Assembly (NCBI RefSeq): GCF_033807575.1
Contig: NC_084704.1
Span: forward strand, 35,007,968-35,071,967
Direction: 5' to 3'
DNA length: 64,000 nt
Source of the DNA: Cydia pomonella
Lineage: Eukaryota > Arthropoda > Insecta > Lepidoptera > Tortricidae
Shown: piece by piece, positions 11,343 through 21,934 of the stretch
How positions within the stretch are numbered: the first letter of the stretch is position 1
Layout of the letters: every line of letters starts with the position of its first letter
Translations under genes and position numbers: made by a program
The notes under the pieces: generated by a model
Told to the model about the DNA's origin: nothing
What the model saw: the letters and a program-made list of their open reading frames with translations, nothing else
Databases searched by the model: none

Positions 11343-11560
11343 TTTTTTTGGTATACATATACCTAGGAGGCAAACGGGCTGACAAATCGGCTGATAGTAA
11401 CTAATTACCTTCGCTCACGGACAAATGCAATACCAAAGAGTTTACAAGTGCGTTGCCGGCCTTTTACTTAAAGTTTGAAGGTTGTATCGGTTAAGAAATA
11501 CCGCGGGTTCATTCCACAGTTTAGCTGTGCATGGCAGGCAGAACATTCTTTTTCATATAT
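11343..11560 (-). mobile_element. LINE ORF2 C-terminus and 3' tail (TAKLWNE family)
   Basis: The minus strand encodes PCTAKLWNEPAVFLNRYNL, the conserved end of a CR1/Jockey-type LINE ORF2. It is followed by a 3' untranslated part with GCCGGCAACGCAC and a terminus like CGTTTGCCTCC. A sister copy (52610-53430) encodes TAKLWNELSPAVIPDRY. Stops and truncation make it inactive. Confidence 0.7.
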
Positions 11561-11812
11561 TCATGCTTTAAATTCCAATTTGATTTGTTATTGTCAATAG
11601 AGGTTTACTAAGCTTAGGGTATTATATTGTTAATATTTTAAAAATCTGAATCTAGCTCCTGCTGGATAAAGTGATTTGCCTGTATTGTGTTACTTCATCC
11701 ATCTCGGTCGCCACCCGAGGCCAATTACAGCACACGCGTAACGCGAGCCTGGCTGCCGAGGTGACAGAGTAATGGTGACCAGAGATGGTCCTTGTGTCGC
11801 GGCAATAAGATT

Positions 11813-12320
11813 TACAAATACAAATACAAATACAAATACAAAACTTTATTAATAACGCCAAAGTTATAGGTCATAATGTCTTAATAATAGGTACAATAGT
11901 ACTTAAAACAAACATATCAATGTCACAGAGTAATATTTAATATAGATCTCATTCACATTAATTCTCATTTCATATAAACAACATAATATAAGTTAATACA
12001 ATTTCATAGTACCTTAATAACCTATGTACACGGTAGTTTAAAAAACTCATCGACGTCATACAAAGATAAGGTTAGTAGCCACTTTCGTAGTCTACATTTA
12101 AATATATCGGTGGAGGCTGCATCTCTGACCACTGCGGGCAGTCTGTTATAAACGGACGGGCCCATAATGTATGGAGAACGCTCTGACTTCGAAAGCTTGT
12201 GCTTAGGAGTGACTAGACGGTAACTGTATTTATTGCTACGGAGCGCATGACTCTGATTTGTACCGTGTTTTTTGAACAAGTGTAAGTTTGAGTGAGTGAA
12301 TAGCGCCACCTGGTACACAA
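11813..12320 (-). pseudogene. LINE ORF2 C-terminal fragment with (TTTGTA)n tail
   Basis: The minus-strand ORF (12318 to 12022) ends with residues such as YIMGPSVYNRLPAVVRD and FKCRLRKWLL. This matches the usual end of CR1/Daphne/Jockey-type reverse-transcriptase ORFs (xYNxLP followed by FKxxLxxxL). About 170 bp of 3' untranslated sequence follow, then a tandem tail of TTTGTA units at 11813-11842. The reverse transcriptase and endonuclease domains are absent, so this is a dead 5'-truncated copy. Clade is uncertain and no target duplication was found. Confidence 0.75.
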
Positions 12321-12529
12321 GTTCGCCTGATAAATAAATAAAAATAAATCGTTAATTGCAGACAGCATTGATCTATTAACAGTTAAATTTAAAATTAGGA
12401 ACAAGTAAATATTATGAAGATTCATGAGTTGATGGATTAGCTACATCCATAATTTTTTTGGAAGATGTCAATCCACTTACTGTGAAATTCAAATGTTTTT
12501 AATAAACCTGCTATCTATAATTGTACCCC

Positions 12530-12640
12530 AGGGTGTGTAGCCAAGATACTAATGTCATACAACTGTCTATATCGCACTTATATGGAAGAGGGACAGAGAG
12601 ATTACCGTATCGTTCGCTACGGAGCGCGCCAAAATGTGAG
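12530..12640. mobile_element. MITE fragment, GTAGCCAA family
   Basis: GGTGTGTAGCCAAGAT, CTATATCGCACTTATATGGA and CGTTCGCTACGGAGCG match the internal landmarks of the fuller copies at 15902-16031 and 47545-47684. The right terminus is lost. Confidence 0.55.
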
Positions 12641-13798
12641 GAAATAATAAAGACAAAAAAGTTTTTCATATTTACGCTTCAAAAACAATGCGTTTAAGTA
12701 TGTATAGTGTGTCGCCGTGAGTATAATAAAGTTAAAAGCGTACAGTAATGGTAATGCGAGTACCACATTAAAGCGTGATGTTAGAATTCACTAAACCAGA
12801 CTGTAATATGAGTACAAAAATTTGCCAGTACAACATTAAAACGCATTACCAAAGCCCACTCAACTACGGACACTCGATGGACTTTTAAATTTAAAGAGAA
12901 AAATCAAAGAATCCCATCGCACACCGTAAAAACCGGTAAAACTTTTACCTCTAAAAATGTCGAAATCGCATTTCAAAATTCATTGGTATTACGACGATAT
13001 TTCTGCTACAATTCAGGGATCCGGCAGTGCCGGGGACGTGTTTTTTCAGAGAAAAATAAATGCGACCAAAGAAAATTGCGAGTTCTCCCCATGCCAGGCA
13101 ATATTTTGTTCTACCTTTTGATGCGAGCTTAAAACGCGGCGCCCAACCTTTATTGCGTCACTTCAGTTCCCACGGCAATGCCTACTTATATCCAAAACGT
13201 ATTTTGCGTACTCTATATGGAAAAATGTTTCTTTCCGGTGTTTGTTGTCAAATACCTTTAATAATTTGTTGGAATGAGAGCGGTCGGATTGTTTTCGCTG
13301 CGAACGGGCGCCGCGCAATTATTATTGCTCTCTGGAAATGTTTATTTTAGTTTTGTTTCTTAAATTGGATTGCATTGTTATACAGTGTTTGTTCTCTCGC
13401 GCAAATAAATTTAAAATTAATTGAGTGGGACGCTCTTAGTCCACTCGAGAGACGACTTATTTTGTCGTTGCGTTTAAGGCGTTGTGGATATTTTAATCGA
13501 TTACCTTCAGCGAGTGTCGTAGACGATAAAGTCTCCTTAGCTAAATTGAACTTACTGAAATTGGATCAGCTGACGGTTTATGTCTTGGCGTACTTTTTAA
13601 ACCGATTATGCCAAGCCAAAAAGAAGGGTTTTGTTTATAGCAGTCTAAGTAAGCAGGTTGGTTTGGTGGTATTCTAGAAAAGTGCCGGGAACGTATCGCA
13701 ATTTTTTTTAACATTTCTAATAAAGCCAAGAAGCCGGTATTGGGCATTAATTATATCGTTCGTTAACTTAGCTTTAAAGTCAACGATATATAATACAG
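12641..13798. other. Single-copy-looking stretch with anonymous ORFs
   Basis: Contains plus-strand ORFs of 96 codons (13060-13350) and 100 codons (13375-13677). Neither shows a motif or family I know, and the minus frame is also open in places. No splice-bounded exon stands out. Treated as non-coding. Confidence 0.35.
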
Positions 13799-13912
13799 CG
13801 GCGGTATTATGGTTCCATTTTTATCACTTGTCACTATGTCCGTCACTTTCGCGCTTACATATTTGTTAGAACGTGACAGGCATGGTGACAAATGATAAAG
13901 AGCCGACCATCT
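13799..13912. mobile_element. Foldback MITE, TATCA(C/T)TTGTCAC family
   Basis: GGTTCCATTTTTATCACTTG and CACTATGTCCGTCACTTTCG are mirrored by GTGACAGGCATGGTGACAAA and TGATAAAGAGCCGACCAT. The arms are about 45 bp, the unit about 114 bp, and it is non-coding. Confidence 0.6.
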
Positions 13913-13979
13913 TAGCCCAGCTGGTATATGCAGGTTGTTGAGGTAGCGGCCATACGCGTCACGTCCCCGACAAAGTAAG

Positions 13980-14041
13980 CCTTTTTTAGGGTTCCGTAGC
14001 CAAATGGCATAAAACGGAACCCTTATAGTTTCGCCATGTCC

Positions 14042-14108
<67 letters not shown>

Positions 14109-14731
14109 CGAGGCTTTGCTCCGTGGTCGTTAGTGCTAGAAAGCTGAAATTTGGCATGCATATATAAATCAATAAAGCCGACAAAGTCGTACAATAAAAT
14201 CTAAAAATTTAATTTTTTTTAGGGTACCTCCCCTACCCGTAAAGTGGGGGTGAAATTTTTTTTTCGCTTCAACCCTAGAGTGTGGGGTATCGTTGGAAAG
14301 GTCTTTCAAAACTAATAGGGGTTTTCAAGAAACATTTTTTGATAAAGTGAATATATTCGGAGATAATCGCTCCGAAAGAAAAAAAATATGTGTCCCCCCC
14401 CCTCTAACTTTTGAACCATAGGTCCAAAAAATATGAAAAAAATCGTGGAAGTAGAGCTTAAGAAAGACATTAAATGAAAACTATAGCGGACATGATCAGT
14501 TTAGCTGTTTTTGAGTTGTCGCAAAAAGTTTTCCCTTCATAGTAAAAAGACTTACTTTAATTAGGTACTGATTATGCAAATTTGCCTATTTGTTTAACTC
14601 GGGTGAAAGGTACCGTTTCATCCCTTGGTTAACAATTTACTATACTTTAAGCTCCAGTTTAGCTTATTGTGACGGAAGAGTAACTACGGAACCCTACACT
14701 GAGCGTGGCCCGACATGCTCTTGGCCGGTTA
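13980..14731 (+). mobile_element. GTCT-bearing element, copy B (longest)
   Basis: The termini are as in copy A, with a (GTCT)n tract of about 68 bp at 14041-14108 and a C run at 14394-14403. The right part includes CGGGTGAAAGGTACCGTTTC and CTACGGAACCCTACACTGAG. The 143-codon minus-strand ORF here, which reads through the microsatellite as repeated Asp-Arg-Gln-Thr, is an artefact. Confidence 0.75.
14041..14108. repeat. (GTCT)n microsatellite inside GTCT element B
   Basis: Seventeen or so GTCT units. Other copies of the element carry about four to six units at the same place, so the tract expanded after insertion. Confidence 0.95.
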
Positions 14732-14754
14732 TTGTAGAATGCCCCTGTGGCGAT

Positions 14755-14880
14755 CTATTTTTATTTTAAAAATGTAACAAAAAATACAATATTATAAGTA
14801 CCTTAATCTAATGTTTCTCCAAACTGTGAAGCAGTTTGTTAGCAGTGCGCTCTAAAATAATCTTAAACTAATAGGTACAC
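14755..14880 (-). mobile_element. LINE-type 3' end (CCAAACTGxGAAGC type)
   Basis: CCAAACTGTGAAGCAGTTTG and the downstream AGCAGTGCGC are shared with 47700-47830 (CCAAACTGCGAAGCGGTTTG). Both lie just right of an AT-rich tail. No coding part remains. Confidence 0.45.
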
Positions 14881-15130
14881 TAAAAATCGAGTAACAAGTA
14901 GCATTTTGAGCATAGGAACATACTTATACGTATCTTAAATCTATCTTGGGAGACAGCATCACACTCAACGCATAGGTCAATGCGTAGATCTTATATCGTT
15001 GAGATCAGGTCTATTACGCCCTATTGCCGAATCAACTAACCAATTTTGATATCAGTCGACTTGTCTAATTTCTCGGTTGACTTAACTACATTAATAACTA
15101 ACAATTAATAGGACAGGTTTTCTATTAAAA

Positions 15131-15270
15131 CTAGTGAACGGCCCCGGCTTCACACGGGATAACAAATGATACACGTAAACCTTCCTAAGAATCACTCTAT
15201 TGATAGGTGAATACCGTATCCGTCCAGTAGTTTCTGAATTTATATCGATCATAATGACAGACAAAACCTT
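15131..15270 (-). mobile_element. Helitron-like 3' terminus
   Basis: On the minus strand CCCGTGTGAAGCCGGG forms a short hairpin, and the sequence ends CTAG followed by T. This is the canonical Helitron 3' end with A-T insertion. The same body (ATCACTCTATTGAT, CAGTAGTTT) occurs at 32605-32790 in the other orientation. No Rep/helicase coding sequence is nearby, so it is non-autonomous. Confidence 0.65.
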
Positions 15271-15901
15271 TAGTTATTTTTACTTGTTCTTTTGAACACG
15301 AAACAAAATAAAATTGTGTAAGGCAAAGAACAAAAGCAAACCTAAAAGCAAACATATCGGTAAAACGACGTCTATGTATGTAAGTACCTTTATTAGGTCG
15401 GCAATTTTTAATCCCCGTTTAAACTGCCACGATTTAGACTAATGGATTCTTTTAATGACCGAATGAATATTTAAATTCGACGCTAATGAAAATGATATAA
15501 GTAACGGTTCAACCGCTCTTTGCGTTGAAATTGCGTTTTAAACGCTCCATTGTGAATCGTTCACTCATTCAGTAATCGTAAATGAAGTTTTAATATGATG
15601 CGACGAATTAATCATACCATTTCAGTTTGACGATAATTTGATTAAATAGCTGTGAACAAGCGATGTTTGACATGCTACTGCAAAAAAGATAAGTCTGGAG
15701 TTTAGTTACGGCCGTTATGGGGATGGATTTTATAAAAAGATGCAATACTGAGCTCCATATTTGTTCCTGCGATTAGGATAGACCGAGGAATATCGAATCA
15801 CAGGGCGAATTGGGGTTAAGATAAAAAATCCGTTGATATTTCAAATATTGCATTAATATTGGATGCACTAAAATTGCACCGTACGTACCTACGTCTCTTC
15901 T
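15271..15901. other. No recognised feature
   Basis: Anonymous AT-rich sequence without detectable repeat ends or coding signal. Confidence 0.35.
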
Positions 15902-16031
15902 GGGTGCGTAGCCAAAGTGCTAATCGTTAACGCTCTGCAACTGTCACTGTCGATGTCGCACTAATATGGAAAAGTGAGAGGGCTACACTATGCTACGGAG
16001 CGTTAACGATTGGCACGTTGGCTAAGCACCC
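15902..16031. mobile_element. 130-bp palindromic MITE, GTAGCCAA family
   Basis: GGGTGCGTAGCCAAAGTGCT at the left mirrors AGCACCC-side sequence GGCACGTTGGCTAAGCACCC at the right. The inner arms share CGTTAACGCTC / GAGCGTTAACG. Other copies: 47545-47684 and fragment 12530-12640. Target duplication unclear. Confidence 0.75.
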
Positions 16032-16330
16032 TAGCTAAGCACGCCATTAATAAGCAATATTATTTTAAATATCTACAGATTTTGGCTCACTTAAAATTCC
16101 TCACTTAGCCGTCAGTAAATATATAAAAAAGTTATACAATAGTTAAATCTTACGCATATTGTATATGTTTTAACTTAATTTCTTATGCACACTAAAATTG
16201 CGTTATCATTATACGAAATTTAACTAAAAAAATAATAATATTCTAGTATGTAACAGGAGCCAGGCACATACACTAGCAATAACTGTATACTCGTACACTC
16301 ATGTGAGTCATGACTCATGTGTGTGTGTGT

Positions 16331-16345
16331 GTGTCTGAGAGTAGT
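16331..16345. repeat. 15-bp target-site duplication, left
   Basis: GTGTCTGAGAGTAGT, repeated exactly at 16513-16527. It arose at the edge of a (GT)n tract, which continues on the far side of the insert. Confidence 0.9.
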
Positions 16346-16512
16346 TTTTTTTATAGAGGAATAGAACATACATAACAAGTATTATTCGTATCATCAGGCC
16401 CACGCCTGGTATGTCGGACTCAGATTTTCAATGCCGACTAGTAAAACCTCCTCTTTCTCCGGCCTCTGCTTCCCCACGGACCGCCGCTAGGTATTACTTT
16501 GCGGGGAGAGGA
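16346..16512 (-). mobile_element. 167-bp retroposon with poly-A tail and 15-bp TSD
   Basis: The insert splits a GT-rich site and is bounded by perfect copies of GTGTCTGAGAGTAGT. The T run at 16346-16352 is the minus-strand poly-A tail. The body (CCTCTCCCCGCAAAGTAATA, GTCCGTGGGGAAGCAGAGGC) has no obvious tRNA box B. It is a SINE-like or 5'-truncated LINE copy of unknown family. Confidence 0.85.
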
Positions 16513-16808
16513 GTGTCTGAGAGTAGTGTGTGTGTATAAATGCAACAGCCTTTTCTTGCCACGAATCTGACCAGAAATCCCATGTTACTTTATTTTAGCT
16601 CCTTATCATTAGACTGTATAGAGTGTATATTAAACGCCAGCTCAGTCTTCGGCATTTTTCCCCGAGAATCTATTAGCGATGTACAAAATCAGTAAAACAC
16701 AGTAGGAGTATAAATAGGATCCGTGTGAAACAATTGGCCCGGGGTGATTAATCTCCGGGAACGCAACGCAATTAATAGTGGCCGCTGCGATGGATTTATA
16801 GTCCCGAC

Positions 16809-17451
16809 TAGTGTTGTAGACTCGAGTTACTTTTTAAGACTCGAGTCATCTTATAAACAAAATAGAATAAAAAAGGCCTAAAGTGAGCAGCTCTGGAGCA
16901 TCCGGCCTCCGCCGCTGGAGGACAGTGGTCACCTTTTATTAGTACCTACTATACAACATTTACTCTAGTTAATAATTTAGGTATATATCGTTGTTTGATT
17001 ACTTAACAATGACGACGACCGATATGGCCTAGTGTATAGTGACCCTGCCTACGAAGCTGATGGTCCCGGGTTCAAATCCTGGTAAGGGCATGTATTCGTG
17101 TGATGAGCATGGATATTTGTTCCTGAGTCATGGGTGTTTTCTATGTATTTAAGTATTTATAAATATTTATATATTATGTATATCGTTGTCTAAGTACCCT
17201 CAACCTAAGCCTTATTGAGCTTACTGTGGGACTAAGTCAATTTGTGCAATAATGTCCTATAATATTTATTTATTTATTTAATAATACAAATCAAACTATT
17301 CAATAAAAACCCGAAAATGTATGTAGAAAAATATACTCAACCCACGATTATAAACATTTACAAGTTTTTTCTCACTCAGAAATAGTACGAGTCTCACAAA
17401 AACTGACTCGAGTTCTTCAAATTGAGATTCAATGAATTGTCACCAACACTA
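16809..17451. mobile_element. hAT-like non-autonomous element hosting a SINE
   Basis: The left end TAGTGTTGTAGACTCGAG mirrors the right end whose complement reads TAGTGTTGGTGAC. The 8-bp flanks GTCCCGAC (16801-16808) and TTCCAAAC (17452-17459) share five bases. Both fit the nTnnnnAn pattern of hAT duplications. SINE A (17014-17280) is inserted inside. No transposase remains. Confidence 0.5.
17014..17280 (+). mobile_element. SINE A, full-length tRNA-derived copy
   Basis: The head contains TATGGCCTAGTGTATAGTGA (box A region) and GGGTTCAAATCCTGG (box B), the split RNA polymerase III promoter of a tRNA-derived SINE. The body carries TGAGTCATGGGTGTTTTC and the tail region GACTAAGTCAATTTGTG, ending in (TATT)n. 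Same family as 48878-49145, 21935-22200 and several fragments. Confidence 0.85.
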
Positions 17452-17679
17452 TTCCAAACTTCGGTCGCCACTGATGCAGTTCATGGTGAGAAGGTTCTTT
17501 GAGGGGAGGTTCTTTGGTTCTTTTTAGAAGTTTATTAGTGTGTTTATACGGAGTGCGGTGTGGTTGCGACCGATTTATTTAGTCGATTTTTTTTACGTCA
17601 GATTTCGGTCTTTGGTTGATAAGTTGAGTTCTTTATTCTGTACAATATAAGAGCGCAATTTCTCCATCCTAAACTGTAT

Positions 17680-17925
17680 GGATTTTTTTTTATGGAGGAT
17701 TGGCAGGCGCTTAAAGCTGGCCATACACACTCGGGTATGCTTGCGCAGTTTTATCAACTGCACAGGTAAAACGGAGCGTGTGTGGCATTCGACTGTGCAG
17801 TTTCCTATACAGCTTTACCTGTGCAGGTGAACTGTACAGGCAAAACTGCGCAGGCATACTCTAGTGTGTATGGCCAGCTTAACCACGATCCCACCTGATG
17901 GTAAGTGAATTTAACGGTAATTACA
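17680..17925 (-). mobile_element. LINE-tail fragment split by a MITE
   Basis: TTTTATGGAGGATTGGCAGG at 17689-17708 and ACCTGATGGTAAGTG at 17895-17909 are parts of one minus-strand retroposon 3' end. They are separated by the palindromic MITE 17715-17879. Removing the MITE and one TAA restores a continuous ACCACGATC-type motif. Confidence 0.6.
17715..17879. mobile_element. 165-bp PIF/Harbinger-like MITE
   Basis: The ends AGCTGGCCATACACACT and its complement AGTGTGTATGGCCAGCT are perfect 17-bp inverted repeats. Arms continue with GTATGCTTGCGCAGTTTT against AAAACTGCGCAGGCATAC. TAA at 17712-17714 and 17880-17882 is the 3-bp duplication. No ORF. Confidence 0.85.
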
Positions 17926-18594
17926 TATTTCTTTTTATTTATTCCACCCACAAATAAAAGCTTTTCAAACTAGCTTTATAATAATCTAAGGAAAGAAAAA
18001 CTTAACAACAATATTAAAAAAATTAGGCTCAAAATTCTGTAAACCAGTAGTAGTGAACGTCTGGCGTTTTATATTTACGATTAAGAGTAATAAACGATCA
18101 ATAGACACCTAAATTTTTAATAACAGCAACCCTACTTCCGTTTTTTATTCATATAAACCCACATTTAGCAGGGTCAAAGTCAATTCCTGCTCCTATTCAG
18201 TAACGCAGCTAAATTTCCATCACGTCCCAATAGAGATGAAAGCGTAAGCCACCAAAGAATCGTGTCAATCAAAAATTAATCGTCGCCTTTGCAAATCTAA
18301 TGAACATCCAGAATAATTAAACACGAAAGCGCCTTTGTCATAATCACCGGCGTCTTATGAATACAGATGACGAATACTGATTCTTTATTTGAGCTGAATG
18401 AAGCTCTATTGCATAAAAAATAAGCGACAAATTATTTGAGACATCGACGTGGGGATAATAATTACTGTGCCGTCTGTAAATGCTGATGATTTTGGGGTAT
18501 TCTTCCATTCTTAAGATTCCTTTATTTAAATAAAGAAATAGGTAAGTATGTTAAAAATCCGTTCAGTTTAACTGCTAAAAAATAAGTCGCCAAC
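17926..18594. other. No recognised feature
   Basis: AT-rich anonymous DNA; a CATCACGTCCC-type patch near 18220 has no known context. Confidence 0.35.
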
Positions 18595-19092
18595 ATATAC
18601 ATGGTGTATTACGAGGAACCCGAAAGATTTTAATAGTGTGTTCCTGATCATATTTAAAGGATAAAATGTCCTATAAACTTTTCTGGAATTCGCCTAGTTT
18701 CGGTGAAAAAAAAAAAACAAATCATATTCTTATTGTTACTCAGAATACTTAGTGCTAAACACCTTCTTGATGGCGATGATAATCATTAAGATGGTTTATT
18801 AGTCAAGTAGGCATATCACTATGGGACCTAGTCTGAATATCCTAATTGATATATGTAAAAATGTGACAAATAACACCTTGCATAAACTAGGTTTTACGAA
18901 AAAAAAAGCAAAAATTCATTTTAAGTGACAGGTTTACTAATAATGTTTGATGTTTATATTGAAATGCATAAAAAAAGAAACCAAATCAAAACATTTTTTT
19001 TTGTCGAAATTGACCTTTAATATAATTTTTCCTTGTTGGCCTCAGAAAAGCATTAATAAAAAATTTCAGGATCCTCGTGTTACACCGTGTAT
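18595..19092. mobile_element. About 500-bp element with GGTGTA.ACGAGGA inverted ends
   Basis: TATACATGGTGTATTACGAG near 18595 is mirrored by CTCGTGTTACACCGTGTATA ending at 19093. The interior is AT-rich. It includes a LINE-tail fragment (18785-18835) and a spurious 63-codon ORF. A related left interior (GATTTTAACGGTGCATTCCT) recurs near 45809. Class not determined. Confidence 0.55.
18785..18835 (-). mobile_element. LINE-tail fragment
   Basis: GGTTTATTAGTCAAGTAGGC corresponds to the 3' end seen at 110-133 (TTTATTATTCAAGTAGGC). Only about 50 bp can be matched. Confidence 0.4.
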
Positions 19093-19205
19093 ATCGGAGC
19101 GGCGAAAGTGCTTAAAAATATCTGAACATGCACTGTAACGTTTTGATAATAAAGGCTTTTTTCAGATATTGTGAACCTTGGCCGCTCCGATATAACTGAT
19201 AGCGA
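19087..19205. mobile_element. Palindromic MITE, TATCGGAGCGGC family (decayed)
   Basis: TATATCGGAGCGGC at the left mirrors GCCGCTCCGATATA at the right, with AAATATCTGAACATGC against TTTCAGATATTGTGA inside. It directly overlaps the right terminus of the preceding element. Confidence 0.65.
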
Positions 19206-20217
19206 TTATCTGAATCAAGATAAATCAACTGTCCCTGTGATTCACTCTTACACTAAATATACACGCATTTATATCGTAGATATTCCAATAACTAACAAAG
19301 TACACAAGCAGTGATCAGCGCGCGCCACAGCACGTAGCCATCCCGGAAAAACTCCGGGATTTCGATAACTGCCCAATTCATGGGGTTGCCGGTCGAATCC
19401 CGGGGTTATTGGGGAGTCTGAGCGTTTTTCCGGGCGTGGGACGTTTTGTTTGTGCCCCTGGAAGCCTGCTTCCGGCCTGCTAAGGGTAGGAAATGTGTTA
19501 GACGTTGTTATAGCATTTTAAATTGTGCAAAATCTCCGGGGATTGCCTATTGCTCTCGCGCGGGTTATTGAATGTTGCTGCGCATTTGAGATACAGTTAA
19601 GCTAGTAACATTTTATGCGACCGGCGTTTTATATTTGACAAGATTTTAGTAAATAAAAAATTATACCACCAGGCTTGGTATTTATAAAGATTATATAAAA
19701 TGAAATAGACTAAAATATTAGTATAGAACCGAAGTTATAAATAATGAAACAATAGATAAATAGTTTAATACTGAAAATTGCATGTATCAACTTAGGTATA
19801 AACCTGAATCTCATATTTAATATATAAAAATTTATTTTAGTTTTTCGTTGACTTGCATGACATTTATATGTACTTCTGGTCTCCCGCGATACAGGCCTAG
19901 TGCGGGGACTCCTGGTAACTCGGTTGTCAATCTAGTTATGCACCAACTCCTAAAAACAACCGCTGTATACTTTTTCTGTGTCCTTTCTTGTGCAATAAAC
20001 ATATTTTTGTCTTATTTTTTATATTTAAGATGCAGGAAAGCGTAGGATAAAGACAGTGTATGAGCGGTCATCGCGGAGCTCCTTAGGGAGGCTTACGTTG
20101 TATGCCTTTTGAAGGATATAATGACGATAAATAGGCATCTTTGGACGCATATAATAATGATGATGCGATTTGATCCTTGTGACTGCTTGTAAATAAGTTT
20201 AAAGTAGATATAAAATC
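19206..20217. other. Single-copy-looking stretch with GC-rich patch
   Basis: A locally GC-rich segment at about 19320-19500 contains nested short palindromes (ATCCCGGAAAAACTCCGGGAT). I recognise no exon or repeat family there. The rest is AT-rich. Confidence 0.35.
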
Positions 20218-20220
20218 TTA

Positions 20221-20369
20221 AGTCCCGGATAGACGTGCGAGTAAGTTCGCGAACTTACAGCTCAACGACCTTTTTCGCTCGTGTGTCAGCCTAAGTACGC
20301 GTACTTTACAAGCGAAAAAAGTCATCGAGCCATAAGTTCGCGAACTTACTCGCCCGTCTATCAGCCACT
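20221..20369. mobile_element. 149-bp full palindrome MITE, copy 1
   Basis: The entire unit folds on itself: GCGAGTAAGTTCGCGAACTT occurs near both ends in inverted form, and the arms run to a centre at AGTACGCGTACT. TTA at 20218-20220 and 20370-20372 is the target duplication. It differs from the copy at 62193-62341 at three positions by hand count. No coding capacity; PIF/Harbinger-type target. Confidence 0.85.
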
Positions 20370-20372
20370 TTA

Positions 20373-21179
20373 GATCAATATTTTAAGCTACATACATAGT
20401 CATATATTGAGTTTACGAAATTTAACATATCAAGTCTTCTTAAATCTGCCTGTTCACAGTGTAGTGAGCACTGTAAGTTTAAAAAGTACACGTTCCTGTT
20501 ATTATACCATATTTCCAGAAAAACTTACCTAGTAGTTTATTTCGGGATTTTAATTGGTGTTGTGTAGCCAGATTTTCTTGGTTTTAGTTGCACTAAAAGA
20601 AAAAAGAGTTTTTAGCCTCTTTTCGACGCGAAGCTCTTATTGAAAATAGTTTTTAAAAAAATCTGGCAATATGTTTGCACGTTTCGAAAATTTTGGAGTA
20701 ATTGGAGTTTATACGGAACCTAGACTGTAGATACAGTGAGTCTGAAATTGCTTAGAGAAATTATGAATGAATTGCACTTTTATGGCTGATGGAAAATGGA
20801 TCAAATGCATTTTAAAAAATATCTAAAAACTTATCATTCGGCATGTAAGTGTGCATGTTTTTTCTGTATCAATCGTTCCAAATAGTAGTATGACTACATT
20901 CGTTTGTCAATAGTAAGTTTAGTTATCCCAAAGTCATTTATAATCGTCAGTGTCTTAAATTTGATTATTATAGTTCCTAAGATTACGAAGACGTTTGAAT
21001 TTCAACTACACTCAAAAGTGATCAAAAGGGTCACTTTCTATTACAAAAAAAAAAAACATCCCTTCCTATTGCAAATTAGGTTAAAATTGAGAATATTCCA
21101 ACCCGCAAAATAATTAATATCCAAACGTTAATTAAATTAATTTTTAACAACCAGAAACGTCTGCGATCGATGCTATTAA
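20373..21179. other. No recognised feature
   Basis: AT-rich sequence; a 69-codon ORF at 20904-21113 is low-complexity and not called. Confidence 0.35.
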
Positions 21180-21283
21180 GCTTAGAATAAATTTAAAAGT
21201 GAAAAAATACTGTCTTAGGTGAGGCCGTGAGTTCAAGTCTCAACCAAGACAGTAATTTCCCCACTTTTAAATTTATTCTAAGC
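21180..21283. mobile_element. 104-bp foldback enclosing a tRNA-like box B
   Basis: GCTTAGAATAAATTTAAAAG and its exact complement form the ends, with the arms continuing to ACTGTCTT / AAGACAGT. The loop carries GAGTTCAAGTCTC, close to a tRNA T-arm/box B (GGTTCGANTCC). No box A is visible, so a functional tRNA is unlikely. Confidence 0.65.
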
Positions 21284-21344
21284 AACCGTTTGTTTACCCT
21301 GCAGTTTACAAATGCCACAATACCTCGACTTCTTCTTCTTAGTC

Positions 21345-21600
21345 GTATGCTCTTGTCAGAGTAGTCGTGGTCATTGCGGTCGTTGTACGGCTTTTTTCGC
21401 TGTTTCCCGCCATGCTTCTCTATTTATTGCCTGCCGCGCGCACAGATTCAGAGGTGACCCGGTGAGAGCTTTCACTTGGTCGGTCCATCGCATTGAGGGC
21501 CGCAATCTGGGTCTTGTGCCATCCACTCTGCCCTGAACAACCAGCCTCTCCATCGCGTCGTCTTCCCTGCGCGTAACGTGATACCTCGACACGTACGTTT
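21345..21600 (-). pseudogene. LINE ORF2 C-terminal fragment
   Basis: The minus-strand frame encodes RREDDAMERLVVQGRVDGTR, then RPSMRWTDQVKALTGSPL and REAWRETAKKA. This arrangement (RLVxGxVxGxRxRxRxxxRWxDxVK followed by a xxRxxWRExxK block) is the familiar ending of insect LINE ORFs. It stops at about 21370 with no clear tail. Upstream reverse transcriptase is missing, so it is a truncated relic. Clade not assigned. Confidence 0.75.
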
Positions 21601-21934
21601 TAAAAATATTCCCGCCGCCGGGCGTTGCACCAAACATTAACCCGATTAGGCGTTCAAAGCACACTTAAACTGAAGTGTAAAGTTAATTACGTCAGATTCA
21701 AATATGCCCTGGCCAAAGTAAACGGGTGGGCGCCGGCTATGTAAATTGACGGCCGCGAGCCGTCAAGCCATGAGCGACTGGCGTTGGCTGCATTGTAGGC
21801 AGGCCTATATCTCGTTCGTACTTGTATATTGGTGAAAGAGAAACACGCTACGAGTCATATAAAAGTGAGAAAAATTCGTAAAGATCGAATATATACTTTA
21901 ATAAAGATAACGTGTGTAGATCGGATAGATATAA

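Noticed and set aside
13060..13677. Two adjacent plus-strand ORFs (96 and 100 codons)
   Set aside because: Different frames, no motif, no splice or start context and an overlapping minus ORF; not enough to call a gene.
14041..14108. Tandem array considered as satellite or CRISPR-like array
   Set aside because: Units are 4 bp without spacers; simple microsatellite.
13763..14194. 143-codon minus-strand ORF with repeated Asp-Arg-Gln-Thr
   Set aside because: It reads straight through the (GTCT)n microsatellite of a transposable element; low-complexity artefact.
17014..17110. Possible tRNA gene in GACCGATATGGCCTAGTG... region
   Set aside because: Same head occurs in at least three full copies with a common 3' body: SINE A, not a tRNA gene.
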